A stretch of DNA of 64,000 bases. Source: Flavobacteriales bacterium. Lineage in GTDB: Bacteria > Bacteroidota > Bacteroidia > Flavobacteriales_F > PHOS-HE28. The stretch spans positions 1,364,001-1,428,000 of the forward strand of contig JADJXH010000004.1 in NCBI GenBank assembly GCA_016715895.1, written 5' to 3'. Numbering within the stretch: position 1 is the first letter of the stretch; each line of letters begins with the position of its first letter. The translations under genes and the position numbers were made by a program. Under the pieces are notes generated by a model, which saw only the letters and a list, made by a program, of their open reading frames with translations, made no database searches and was not told where the DNA came from. Shown piece by piece: positions 1 through 8,925 of the stretch.

Positions 1-37
1 CCTGACCGCAGCGCGGACGTGCATCGGTCCGCACGGT

Positions 38-2050
38 TCAGGTGGCCGTGAGCAGGGGCATGTCCACCTCCACACGGGTGCCGACATCCAGGTCGACGTA
101 CCGGAACCCGGCCTTGCCGCCATGCTGCTTCTGCACCAGGTCGAGCCGGCTGCGCGTGATGGCGGTGCCCAGGCTGGTCTTCTTGATCGGATGCCCCTGC
201 GGGGTGGGGGGCGCCGCCTTCCGGCCCACGCCATCGTCCTGTATGATGTACGTGAGCTGCCCGCCCCGGCGTTCCACCCGCAGGGTGATGTGGCCTTTGC
301 CCTCCCTGCCCGCCATGCCGTGCCAGATGGCGTTCTCCACGAAGGGCTGCACCACGAGGGGGGGCACGAGCACTTCGTCCTGGTCCACCTCGGGGTCCAC
401 CTCGACCGAGTAATCGAAGGAACCGCTCCGCTGCCGTTCCAGGTCCATGTAAGCCTTCAGGGTGTCGAGGTCGTCACGCAGGGGTACTTCGGCATGGCGG
501 CTGTTCTCCAGCACGCTGCGCATGACGCGGGCGAACTTGGTGACGAAGCTGCCGGCCCGGTCCGGGTCCTGTTGCTGGATGTACGCGTGGATGGAGTTCA
601 GCGCGTTGAAGATGAAGTGCGGGTTCATCTGGCTGCGCAGGGCCTGGGTCTCCAGCTGTGCGGCCTCACGCTCGAAGCGCTCTTTCCGCCGGCGGCGGTC
701 TGTTCGGAACCAGAGGCCTGCGGCTGCAAGGACCATCAGGGCGGCGCCTGCGGTCATCACCAGATTCCGGCGTTCGCGCTCGACCTGGAGCACCCGGATG
801 CGGGCCTCCTGTTCCAGCTCACGGATCTGATGTTCCTTGCCCTGGGCATCGTAGAGCTCTTGGAATTGGAGCATCAGGCCGCGTTCCTTGACTCCCAGAA
901 GGCGCCGCTCGGTGCGGTAGGCGGAGTCGCGCATCTGCAAAGCCTCCCGATGGGATCCCAATTCACTGTAGGCCTCCGAGAGCGCGGAGACGAGCATGAG
1001 GATGCTGGCATCATCCTTGGTCCTACGCAGTGCATCCTGCGCTTCGTACAGGTGTTCGAGAGCGGAATTCCGGTCCCCGCGACGGGCCAGGCACAGGGCC
1101 GTTGACGCATGGACCGAGCCGACCAGATAAGGTCCGAGTTCGCCTTGCTCCCTTTCCTTCTCCGCCTCGCGAAGCGCAACGTGGGAGGTCCGTAGCGCAC
1201 TGTCACATCGCCCCAGATGCACATATGCGCGGATCAGCTTGGCACGCAGCTCGAATTGTCCATGTGTCACATGCATGCGATCGAGATCGGATAACATGTC
1301 GCGACCGATGCGCAGCATGAGTTCGTCATCGTGCATCTGTTCGGCGACGTCCATGAGCTTTGCACGGATCCCGAACAGGAACAGCCCGTTCCGCGTGCTT
1401 GTGTCCAACGCCTTCTCCAGTTCGACACGCGCCTCGGAGAAACGGCCGAGCTGGAAATAGGACCACCCCAGGGTCTCATTGATGCCCGATCGGGATCTCG
1501 CCAAGTTGGCGCGCAGGTCGGGCCTTTCCTGCCACTGCGCCAAAACGGATGGTGACAGCCAACGCTGGGCCTTGGTGGCCCATTGCAGTGCAAGTGGGGG
1601 GTTGGTCTCTGCGAACTGCAGGCCTGCGAGGGAAAGTGTCGTGACGAGGCCGATGCTGTCGGCCAGGGCTTCATGTAGCACGAGGGCCCTTTCGAACCGC
1701 GTCCTCGCCGAATCCCACCAGGCTCCGGCCTCACCCCGAGCATCGCGCATGAGATCCAGCTCCGCCATCGCCCTCCATGACCTGGCTTCCAGGTCCTTGT
1801 TGCTTGCCTTTTGCGCGAGCATCAGGGCCTTGCGATGGTAGTAGGTGCTGGAGTCGATGTTGAACGATCGGTGAGCCTGGGCCAGCCGTATCAGCGTGGA
1901 CCATCGCTCCACCATGTCCGTTGCAGAGGCCAGCGCGATGCGCAGGCTGTCGACTCTCGACAATGGGGCGCCGGCGCGGATGGATACAGGCAGCATCAGG
2001 ATCGCGGCGATCGCAATGAGTTTGCGGCATGCGTTCAACATCGAGGGCAT
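38..2050 (-). CDS. TPR-containing LytS/YehU-type sensor histidine kinase
   Basis: This is a membrane sensor kinase of 670 aa. A signal peptide-like hydrophobic N-terminus is followed by about 380 residues of helical TPR-like repeats, predicted periplasmic, then a coiled coil and one transmembrane segment at about residues 430-450. The cytoplasmic His_kinase domain follows, with QMNPHFIFNALN (phospho-acceptor His near residue 478). An HATPase domain closes the protein, with PFVENAIWHG and DDGVGR. This family normally pairs with a LytTR-type response regulator; none is seen here, so the partner may lie beyond the left edge. I start at 2050 (MPSML...) rather than upstream at 2071 because a promoter-like box lies at 2068-2075 and the shorter form gives a better signal peptide; 2041 is also possible. 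Confidence 0.9.
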   Translation of the reverse strand: MPSMLNACRKLIAIAAILMLPVSIRAGAPLSRVDSLRIALASATDMVERWSTLIRLAQAHRSFNIDSSTYYHRKALMLAQKASNKDLEARSWRAMAELDLMRDARGEAGAWWDSARTRFERALVLHEALADSIGLVTTLSLAGLQFAETNPPLALQWATKAQRWLSPSVLAQWQERPDLRANLARSRSGINETLGWSYFQLGRFSEARVELEKALDTSTRNGLFLFGIRAKLMDVAEQMHDDELMLRIGRDMLSDLDRMHVTHGQFELRAKLIRAYVHLGRCDSALRTSHVALREAEKEREQGELGPYLVGSVHASTALCLARRGDRNSALEHLYEAQDALRRTKDDASILMLVSALSEAYSELGSHREALQMRDSAYRTERRLLGVKERGLMLQFQELYDAQGKEHQIRELEQEARIRVLQVERERRNLVMTAGAALMVLAAAGLWFRTDRRRRKERFEREAAQLETQALRSQMNPHFIFNALNSIHAYIQQQDPDRAGSFVTKFARVMRSVLENSRHAEVPLRDDLDTLKAYMDLERQRSGSFDYSVEVDPEVDQDEVLVPPLVVQPFVENAIWHGMAGREGKGHITLRVERRGGQLTYIIQDDGVGRKAAPPTPQGHPIKKTSLGTAITRSRLDLVQKQHGGKAGFRYVDLDVGTRVEVDMPLLTAT

Positions 2051-2067
2051 CCTTATCGGTGTTTGGT

Positions 2068-2075
2068 CCAAGATA
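2068..2075 (-). promoter_or_regulatory. candidate -7 box for the LytS-type kinase
   Basis: Read on the minus strand the bases are TATCTTGG, one mismatch from the Bacteroidota -7 consensus TAnnTTTG. It lies just upstream of the chosen start at 2050. No -33 element was found. Confidence 0.3.
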
Positions 2076-2141
2076 GCGGCCGGTCCCGATGTGAGGCACG
2101 CGAATTAGGACCCTGTGCTCCGGATCGCGGGCCGACCCCGC

Positions 2142-2657
2142 TCAGCCCCTCCCGTTCCGCCGCAGTTCGTTCCAGTACCGGTGGTGGATGCGCCGGGCCA
2201 GGTCCAGCAGATCATCCGTGGTGATGCGGGCGCCGTGGAGTTGGATGGGCCGCTTCTCCTCGAACACACGCCCTTCGTCATCCACCGTATACACGCCGGC
2301 ATAGGGCGGCAAGGGCATGGGCTGCGGCTTGCGGTACACGTCGCAGGGCATCGCGAAGCAGAAGTAGTTGGGGCGTCTGCAGGTGACCTCGCCGCGTGCA
2401 TGCCTGTCCAGTTCACGGGCTTCGGAAGAGGTGGGGCGCACGCCTTCCGGCTTTTCCTGAAAGGCCCCGTTCAGCAACATGCCCTGGCTGTGCTTGGGCT
2501 TCAACAGGTCGTTGCGCAGGTCGTTGCGGCTCACCTTGATCTCCACCTCGCACACGAACCCTTCACGGGTAACGGTCAGCAGATCGCTCTCCCAGGCGTA
2601 GTAGGCCACGTTGGGTGTGATCCATTGGTGCCCGAGGTGTTGGGCGAACAGGCGCAT
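2142..2657 (-). CDS. small PD-(D/E)XK-like nuclease, MmcB-like (hypothetical)
   Basis: A protein of about 171 aa. The N-terminal half reads like a restriction-endonuclease fold: a helix, then YYAWESDLLTV, then VCEVEIKVSRNDLRNDLLKPKH. The spaced Asp and E-I-K fit a PD-(D/E)XK active site, and the layout resembles MmcB-like and phage-associated nucleases. The later RRPNYFCFAMP and PLPPYAGVYTVDDEGRV segments are also typical of that group. Substrate and role are unknown. GTG codons at 2687 and 2693 would add about 10 residues; I prefer the ATG because a possible -7 box (2693-2700) lies just upstream. It is transcribed divergently from the cyclase gene. Confidence 0.65.
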   Translation of the reverse strand: MRLFAQHLGHQWITPNVAYYAWESDLLTVTREGFVCEVEIKVSRNDLRNDLLKPKHSQGMLLNGAFQEKPEGVRPTSSEARELDRHARGEVTCRRPNYFCFAMPCDVYRKPQPMPLPPYAGVYTVDDEGRVFEEKRPIQLHGARITTDDLLDLARRIHHRYWNELRRNGRG

Positions 2658-2692
2658 GTGCCAGGCGATGTCGGGGGCGGTCAGCACGTGCA

Positions 2693-2700
2693 CAAGGCTA
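2693..2700 (-). promoter_or_regulatory. candidate -7 box for the nuclease-like gene
   Basis: On the minus strand this reads TAGCCTTG, one mismatch from TAnnTTTG, about 36 bases before the ATG. The divergent gene has TACCTTTT at 2730-2737, also one mismatch. Both are weak calls. Confidence 0.25.
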
Positions 2701-2741
2701 CGAAGCCCATCGGGTTGCGCGGCGCCCCCTACCTTTTCGCC

Positions 2742-4829
2742 ATGCCCGGCAAGCGCATCCTTCTGTGCCTCGCTCTTTCCTGGGCCCTGGCCCCCCTTGG
2801 GGCACAGCCTGTGGATGTGGTCGTGGACGAGGTGGACACCCTGATCCGCGGTGCCGAGGTGGTGTCCTTGCGCGAGCTGCGCGAGCTGCTGACGGATGTA
2901 CCCGGAGTGGGCCATGAGGTGCCGGGCATGGACCTGATGGTGGAGTGCTCTCCGGTGCACACCGTGTTGGATGATGCGTCGAATGCCCTGCGCGATCTTG
3001 AGGACAGCACCTGGGCCGCCGTGTCACGCGTGAAGCGGGATGACCTGCGATCCCTGACCGGTGTGCACTGGGTGCGCCTTCACCTCGTCGCACGTCCGGA
3101 GCTGAAGGATGCACCCCTTCTTCTGCGTGTGGTCTGCAGGGCCCCGTTCGAGGTGTTCATCAATGGCATGCGGACCAGCGTGATCGATGAGCTGCCGCGG
3201 TGGAGCGTCGGTTCCTTGATGCCGCGCTCGGACTCGGTGACCGTGGTCGAGGTGCCCGTGCGCTTCGCGGCCGATGGCAGGGTGGAGGTGATCGCGCTGC
3301 GCCTGACGGGAACACCGGGAGACGCCCTTCAGCAACTCGGCTTGCGCGTCACCTTGCACGCGGCGGACCGGGCGTATGCCGTGCAACGAACGACCTTCCA
3401 CTACGGCATCTTCATCGGCATCAATGCGATCATCCTCGTCCTGTCCCTGCTCATCTGGATGGACGACAAGCGGGATCGGGGCTGGGGCCTGCTGGCGCTG
3501 CTATCCCTGGCCTCGGTGCTGGCCACGGTGGCCGAGGTCGGCGGGGAGCAACGCTTGCTGGGGCTCCAGGATGGCACTGCGGGCATGCTCGATGCGATGG
3601 CCACCGTGCTTGTGCCCTGGCCCTTCTTCCTGTTGATCATGGTCCTGCGTCATCTCCGTGGCGACGCGGGCGTTCGAGGATCGCGCCGGTTCACCTGGAT
3701 GGTGATGGCCATGACGGTGACCCTGCTGGCCTTCGTGGCCGCGGTGCAGGCCGGTCTGGCCCACACCACTGAAGGCCTCAGCTTCACCAACACAAGCATC
3801 CCCCTGGTGATCGGCGCTCTTCTTGGAGGGCTCGTCATGGCCGTCGGCATGGTTTGGTTCACCATCGAGGTGGTGCGATCAGGGGTCCGTCTGCTGAGGT
3901 CCGGAGGATATGAACGCTGGGTGGGTGCCGGCGCGGTGGCCTCGCTGCTGCTCACGCTCGTGCTGCAGATGGGCAGTGAGTTCACCGGCATGGCGTTGAG
4001 CGGTTGGTTGTCCACCCTGGCGGATTATTGCGCGTACGTGGCCGTTCCCGTCAGCGTGGCGGTCTATCTCGGCATCCGGTCGGCGCACCACAACCGCCTG
4101 GTGGCCCGTCAGCGCGATGAGCTGGATTCGGAGGTGAAGGAGCGCACGGCCGAGCTTCGCACCGAGAAGGAACGGTCCGACGCGTTGTTGCTCAACATCC
4201 TGCCCGCCGAGGTGGCGGAGGAATTGAAGGCGAAGGGCGCCGCGGACGCCCGCCACTTCGACAGGGCCACGGTGCTGTTCACGGACTTCCGGGGGTTCAC
4301 GCAGCTCAGTGAACAGGTGGGGCCGGCCGAGCTGGTGGCGGAGCTCAACGCGTGCTTCAAGGCCTTCGACGCCATCATGGAGCGGCACCGGGTGGAGAAG
4401 ATCAAGACCATCGGCGATGCCTACATGGCCGCCGGCGGCCTGCCCGATCCGGCGCACGGCTCACCGGCCGATGTGGTGCTTGCGGCGCTGGAGATGCAGG
4501 CCTTCATGGTGCGGCACAAGGCCGAACGGGAAGCGCAGGGCCAGCCGTGGTTCGAGATGCGCGTGGGGATCCACAGCGGTCCGGTGGTCGCCGGCATCGT
4601 GGGGGTGAAGAAGTTCCAGTACGACATCTGGGGCGATACGGTGAACACGGCTGCGCGCATGGAGAGCAGCGGCGAGGTGGGCCGGGTGAACATCAGCGAG
4701 GCGACCCATGCCCTGGTGAAGGAGGTGCCGGGTCTGGTCTTCACCCCGCGCGGGAAGGTGCAGGCCAAGGGCAAAGGGGAGCTGGAGATGTATTTCGTGC
4801 ACCGCAGTGCCGAGGCGATCTCAGCCTGA
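2742..4829 (+). CDS. 7TM membrane-anchored class III adenylate/guanylate cyclase
   Basis: A 695-aa cyclic-nucleotide-forming enzyme. A signal peptide (MPGKRILLCLALSWALAPLGAQ) precedes a periplasmic 7TMR-DISM-like domain (about 80-210). About seven membrane segments run between residues 219 and 448, followed by a short signalling helix (RDELDSEVKERTAELRTEKE). The class III catalytic domain spans about 505-690. It has a metal-binding Asp in TVLFTDFRGFT, then KIKTIGDAYMAAGG, GIHSGPVVAGIVG and YDIWGDTVNTAARM. The Lys of KIKTIGD and Asp of YDIWGD fit adenylate cyclase specificity, which is an inference. The frame is open upstream to 2115, but that part overlaps the divergent gene and lacks a signal peptide, so the start is set at 2742. 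Confidence 0.9.
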   Translation: MPGKRILLCLALSWALAPLGAQPVDVVVDEVDTLIRGAEVVSLRELRELLTDVPGVGHEVPGMDLMVECSPVHTVLDDASNALRDLEDSTWAAVSRVKRDDLRSLTGVHWVRLHLVARPELKDAPLLLRVVCRAPFEVFINGMRTSVIDELPRWSVGSLMPRSDSVTVVEVPVRFAADGRVEVIALRLTGTPGDALQQLGLRVTLHAADRAYAVQRTTFHYGIFIGINAIILVLSLLIWMDDKRDRGWGLLALLSLASVLATVAEVGGEQRLLGLQDGTAGMLDAMATVLVPWPFFLLIMVLRHLRGDAGVRGSRRFTWMVMAMTVTLLAFVAAVQAGLAHTTEGLSFTNTSIPLVIGALLGGLVMAVGMVWFTIEVVRSGVRLLRSGGYERWVGAGAVASLLLTLVLQMGSEFTGMALSGWLSTLADYCAYVAVPVSVAVYLGIRSAHHNRLVARQRDELDSEVKERTAELRTEKERSDALLLNILPAEVAEELKAKGAADARHFDRATVLFTDFRGFTQLSEQVGPAELVAELNACFKAFDAIMERHRVEKIKTIGDAYMAAGGLPDPAHGSPADVVLAALEMQAFMVRHKAEREAQGQPWFEMRVGIHSGPVVAGIVGVKKFQYDIWGDTVNTAARMESSGEVGRVNISEATHALVKEVPGLVFTPRGKVQAKGKGELEMYFVHRSAEAISA

Positions 4830-4859
4830 TGGCAGGCGGGATCGGGAGGTGTGATCGCG

Positions 4860-5501
4860 CTACACCAGGCCCTCCCGCAATGCCACGCTGATCGCACCGG
4901 CCATGCCCTTCACCTGGAGCTTCTCGTAGATGTGGCTCACGTGGGTGTTCACCGTGGCATAGGTGATGCCGCACTCGCCGGCGATCATCTTGTAGCTGTA
5001 CCCGTCCACCAGGTAGCGCAGGATCTCCAGCTCGCGTTCGGTGAGGTGGAAGTCAACGGACCTCAGGGCGGTGTTGCCGCGTTGCGCGAACAGCTGCAGC
5101 ACCCTGGCGGCCACCACCGGGGTCATCGGAGCGCCACCCTGGGCCACTTCGATGATGCCATCGATCAGCTTGGTCGGCGTGGTCTGCTTCAGGAGGTAAC
5201 CGTTCGCCCCGGCGAGGATGGCGTGGAAGATCTTGTCGTTGTCCTCAAAGACCGTCTGCATGAGGATCTTCAGGTCCTTGAACTGTTTTCGGATGAGCGA
5301 GACGCCGGTGATCCCATCCACATGCGGCATGTCGATGTCCATGAGCACGACGTCGGGGTCGGTCTCGGCGATGTGCCGGACCACCTGACGACAGTCGGGC
5401 CAACTGCCCACGAAGGTCATGCCCTCCGTGGAGTCGATGAGCAGGCGCAGTCCTTCACGCCGTTTGGCGTTGTCATCGAAGATGGCCACCCGGAGGTCCA
5501 T
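4860..5501 (-). CDS. NarL/FixJ-type response regulator
   Basis: A 213-aa transcription factor with an N-terminal receiver domain (acidic pair FDD near residues 8-10, phospho-acceptor Asp55 in VVLMDIDMPHVDG). The C-terminal LuxR-type helix-turn-helix covers about residues 147-205 (LTERELEILRYLVDGYS, then ITYATVNTHVSHIYEKL). It starts 9 bases after the end of the upstream sensor kinase on the same strand, so the two form a two-component pair. Its 3' end converges on the cyclase gene, 30 bases away. Confidence 0.95.
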   Translation of the reverse strand: MDLRVAIFDDNAKRREGLRLLIDSTEGMTFVGSWPDCRQVVRHIAETDPDVVLMDIDMPHVDGITGVSLIRKQFKDLKILMQTVFEDNDKIFHAILAGANGYLLKQTTPTKLIDGIIEVAQGGAPMTPVVAARVLQLFAQRGNTALRSVDFHLTERELEILRYLVDGYSYKMIAGECGITYATVNTHVSHIYEKLQVKGMAGAISVALREGLV

Positions 5502-5510
5502 GATGCGAAG

Positions 5511-8500
5511 CTATCCGACCTGCTGTCCATCCTGCCTCATTGGTTCCAATGACCTTCTGCCGGAGGTCGGATCGAACCGGAGCTCCACCGTGGTGCCCTG
5601 TCCCGCTGCGGAGGTGATGGTCAGGGTCCCGGGCAGTTCGGCGGCGCGCTGGCGCATGTTGATCAGCCCGTTCCCCCCTCCGGGGCTGTGGCTGTTCGAG
5701 CCCGGGTCGAACCCGACCCCGTCATCGTTCACGTGCAGCACGATGCATCGGCCATCGCGGGACAGGGTGATCCGCAGGTGCGCGCAGCCGGAATACTTCA
5801 CGGCGTTGTTCACCGCCTCCTTGAAGATGAGATACAGGTTCTTGCGCTGGGCCATGCCCAGACGCCAGGTCTTCAGGTCCTCCTCCGCCTGGAAGGACAG
5901 GGCGCACTCCCGCGCTTCGGTCGCGCCCACGGCAAAGGCCATCATCCGCTTGATCACGCTGGCCATATCGTCGTTGTCCGCGTTCACGGCCCACACGATG
6001 TCGTTCATCACCTCCATCACCTGAGTGGTGTTCTCCGTGATGCGACCGAGGATATCGCTGGCTTCCGGTGCCCTGCCCCCCACCTTGCGTTGTGCCACGG
6101 TGCTCAGCAGGGATACGCTGCTCAGTGTGGACCCGATCTCGTCGTGCAGGTCCCGTGCGATGCGTTCACGCACACGGACCACTTCCACGGCGCGGTCCAG
6201 GCGATAGCGGTAGAACGAATAAACGGTGGCGAGCGCGACAAGCGCGGCGGCGATCCGGAACCACCATGTCCCCCACCACGGAGCATCGATCTCCACCCTG
6301 AGGCGGGCCCCGTCCGGGTCCCACACCCCCTTGCTGTTCCGTCCCTGGACCTGGAACGTGTACCCTCCGGGGTCGAGGTTCGTGAACGTCGCCGTACGCT
6401 CGGTCCCGGACTCCACCCATTCGTCGCTGAGGCCGAGGAGACGGTATCGGAACGTGTTGCGCATCGGATCGGAGAGGTCCATGCAGCTGAACTCGAACGT
6501 CAGCATGCGTTCGTCATACGGGAGCGCGATGGATGATGAAAGGTGGACGGGTCGGTCGAGGACATCCGGATGGCTTGCCTCGCTCACGCGTTTGTTCATC
6601 AACCGAAGACCGGAGATCAGGGTCGGTGATGGCTCTTCCGTACCATGGAACCGCTCCGGGTCGAACCAGGTGATGCCCTCCATGCCGCCGAAGAACAACA
6701 GGCCGTCAGCGCTTCGTTCGGCACTGTACCGATTGAATTCATTGCCAGCGATCCCGTCGGCCGAGGTGTAGGTCCTGGTGGCTCCGGTGCGGGGATCGAA
6801 CCGGCTGAGCCCCCTGTTCGTGCTGATCCACAGATGGCCTCTGCGGTCGCTCAGAATGCCGTAGATCACGTTGTTCGGCAGGCCTTCGTCCAGCGAGTAC
6901 CGCTCACACCGTCCGGTGGCCATGTCCATCTTCGCCATTCCGCTTCCGGCCGTGCCGATCCAGATGTAGCGCTCCGGCGCTTCCGGGTCGAGATGAAGGG
7001 AGAACACGACGTTGGAGGGGAGTGACGTGGGATCCCCGGGGATCACTGTGAACCGCCGCCACTCACCGGTCGAGGGCCGAAGGGAAAGCACACCAAGGTC
7101 CGAGCCCATCCAGATCGAACCGCCGGGGGCCACCTGCCAGCTGGAGATTCCTCGTCGCGTGCTTCCCTTCACCGGCGCGGGGAAAAGGAAGTGGGCCACG
7201 CGTTCCCCGGTCCGTGTGTCAAAGGCCGAAAGGGCGGTGTCCTTGTCGGTCGTTCGGCCCGCTGTGCACACCCATATCGTGTCGCCGACACCGGGGAACA
7301 CGTTGATGAAGTAGTCGTCCGGGCCCTTGGTCATCGTGGTGATGGACCCGTTCGCGGGATCGAGGCGGTACAGGTGTCGAACGTTCGGCGCACCACGTCG
7401 GATGCCGCAGAACCAGAAGCGGCCCTGCGGGTCGCGGACGCATCGTTTCCAATCCGCCTGAAGTCCATGGCTCGCCAATGCTTCCGCCAGCCCGGTGGAC
7501 CGGAGCGGCCTCACCGGGTCGTTCAGGACCTTGAACTCGTCGGCGTTGACCAGCATCCGGCCCTCCAGATCGCAACTGACGATCTCCGTGCAGCCGACCT
7601 CTCCGGTGTCGTCGCTCCATCGATGGAACCGCTCGGCCAAGGGGTCGTACTTCACCAATCCATGGCCCGTGGTGCCACACCACAGGATGCCCATGCGGTC
7701 CATGGCCCATGAAGCGAACCACGCCAGGGAGAGGACCCGGCCGTTCTCCAGGACCGGCTGCAGGTAGGCGGTGGTCCGGTCCCGCAGGTCCGTTCTGAAC
7801 CAGGAACCCTTGCCGGTGAGGCCCCAAAGCCGGTCCTTGTTGTCCAGGAACAGTCGGGACTCCCTGCTCTGCATCTGTTCGATGAGGATGGTGTCCATCG
7901 CGGAACGGTCCGCGGCATCGAACACCACGATGCGATGGTCCCAGGAGAGCAGGATGCGGTCCGCCTTGCCGTTGGTCACGAGCTCCGGGAAGAACACATT
8001 GTCGTCGTGGGGCCAGGGAATGGGAATGGTGATGCGCTCGGTCATTCGGCCGTCGCTCCAGGAGAACACCCTGAGGTCCTGTTTGCCAAGCAGCCACACA
8101 TCACCGTTGGCCGCGATCTCCATGTCCCGGAGCCCGGCCGTGCTCACCTCCCCGTATAGGTCGCTGAGCCGCTGAAGCCGTGGAGTTCCGTTGATGGATG
8201 CAGCATCGGAAAGCACGATGAACACGGTGCCGAAGAAGCAGTGGATCCAGATGTCGCCGCCCGGATGTTCGGCGATGTGCACGACGGTCGGAACGGTCTG
8301 GTCCTCTGCGGACACCGGGACATGCGTGAACCGGCCCGTCGTGGGGTCAAGGACATCCACGCCCTTGCTGTCCGTTCCGATCCAGATCCGCCCGCGCTTG
8401 TCCTGCATGAGGCTTGTGACGTGGCTCTCGGAGATGGTCGAGCTGTCCTCCGGATCATGCCGGTAGACCACATGCTCGTACCCGTCGAACCGGTCGAGTC

Positions 8501-8678
8501 CATCCTTCGTGGCGAACCAGAGGAATCCGGACCGGTCCTGAAGAATGGCCCACACCATGCCCTGTGGCAACCCATCGTCCACGGTGATCAGCTCCGCCGG
8601 GACCCTGCGGGCGGGTAACGATGGTTGTTGCGCCACGGCCAGGGTGGCGAGCAGGTATGCGGCGATCGCGAGTCGCAT
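5511..8678 (-). CDS. Reg_prop/Y_Y_Y one-piece sensor histidine kinase (HisKA_3 type)
   Basis: A 1055-aa sensor kinase. A signal peptide (MRLAIAAYLLATLAVAQ) is followed by a large periplasmic double beta-propeller of two-component regulator (Reg_prop) repeats, recognisable by units such as ITVDDGLPQGMVWAILQD and LWISTNRGLSRFDPRTG. A Y_Y_Y domain (about 740-793) and one transmembrane segment (about 803-823) follow. The cytoplasmic HisKA_3 helix is RERIARDLHDEIGSTLSS, with His near 845, and the HATPase domain carries EAVNNAVKYS and DDGVGFDPG. This is the architecture of the polysaccharide-sensing Bacteroidota regulators, but there are no SusC/D or glycosidase genes here, so the ligand is unknown. 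It is co-transcribed with the NarL-type regulator downstream. Confidence 0.95.
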   Translation of the reverse strand: MRLAIAAYLLATLAVAQQPSLPARRVPAELITVDDGLPQGMVWAILQDRSGFLWFATKDGLDRFDGYEHVVYRHDPEDSSTISESHVTSLMQDKRGRIWIGTDSKGVDVLDPTTGRFTHVPVSAEDQTVPTVVHIAEHPGGDIWIHCFFGTVFIVLSDAASINGTPRLQRLSDLYGEVSTAGLRDMEIAANGDVWLLGKQDLRVFSWSDGRMTERITIPIPWPHDDNVFFPELVTNGKADRILLSWDHRIVVFDAADRSAMDTILIEQMQSRESRLFLDNKDRLWGLTGKGSWFRTDLRDRTTAYLQPVLENGRVLSLAWFASWAMDRMGILWCGTTGHGLVKYDPLAERFHRWSDDTGEVGCTEIVSCDLEGRMLVNADEFKVLNDPVRPLRSTGLAEALASHGLQADWKRCVRDPQGRFWFCGIRRGAPNVRHLYRLDPANGSITTMTKGPDDYFINVFPGVGDTIWVCTAGRTTDKDTALSAFDTRTGERVAHFLFPAPVKGSTRRGISSWQVAPGGSIWMGSDLGVLSLRPSTGEWRRFTVIPGDPTSLPSNVVFSLHLDPEAPERYIWIGTAGSGMAKMDMATGRCERYSLDEGLPNNVIYGILSDRRGHLWISTNRGLSRFDPRTGATRTYTSADGIAGNEFNRYSAERSADGLLFFGGMEGITWFDPERFHGTEEPSPTLISGLRLMNKRVSEASHPDVLDRPVHLSSSIALPYDERMLTFEFSCMDLSDPMRNTFRYRLLGLSDEWVESGTERTATFTNLDPGGYTFQVQGRNSKGVWDPDGARLRVEIDAPWWGTWWFRIAAALVALATVYSFYRYRLDRAVEVVRVRERIARDLHDEIGSTLSSVSLLSTVAQRKVGGRAPEASDILGRITENTTQVMEVMNDIVWAVNADNDDMASVIKRMMAFAVGATEARECALSFQAEEDLKTWRLGMAQRKNLYLIFKEAVNNAVKYSGCAHLRITLSRDGRCIVLHVNDDGVGFDPGSNSHSPGGGNGLINMRQRAAELPGTLTITSAAGQGTTVELRFDPTSGRRSLEPMRQDGQQVG
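5537..5552. promoter_or_regulatory. 16-bp palindrome, copy 1 (possible operator)
   Basis: TCATTGG-TT-CCAATGA is a perfect inverted repeat inside the last codons of the sensor kinase gene, about 36 bases upstream of the regulator start. The same palindrome with a GA centre occurs at 8810-8825, upstream of the kinase. An operator role is inferred from this repetition only. Confidence 0.4.
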
Positions 8679-8809
8679 GAATGGCGGAAGTTCGGGATTA
8701 TCAGGCTGCCCGCGCTGATGCCCTGTACTGTTCCCGCGGCACGCACGTCGTGCCCGATGATCTCCAGGTACCGGCTGGGTTCGCCGGCCATTTCAAGCCC
8801 CCGCCTTTG

Positions 8810-8825
8810 TCATTGGGACCAATGA
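8810..8825. promoter_or_regulatory. 16-bp palindrome, copy 2 (possible operator)
   Basis: TCATTGG-GA-CCAATGA lies in the 247-base divergent region between the sensor kinase (start 8678) and the T9SS-secreted gene (start 8926). A further half-site TCATTGA begins at 8842, 32 bases on. The pairing with the copy at 5537-5552 suggests a dimeric regulator site. Confidence 0.45.
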
Positions 8826-8925
8826 TGCACCAGGCTGAAGGTCATTGAGATGGAGGATGGACACGGCACGGTGGCCGGGGTTCTTTTGCCGCGTGGCTTC
8901 ACGATCAACACTTGACCCCAATACC

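Noticed and set aside
2115..2741. N-terminal extension of the cyclase frame
   Set aside because: It overlaps the divergent nuclease-like gene and puts the signal peptide in the middle of the protein.
4824..4837. GCCTG-ATGG-CAGGC hairpin between the convergent cyclase and regulator genes
   Set aside because: Only 5 bp and overlaps the stop codon; too weak to call a terminator.
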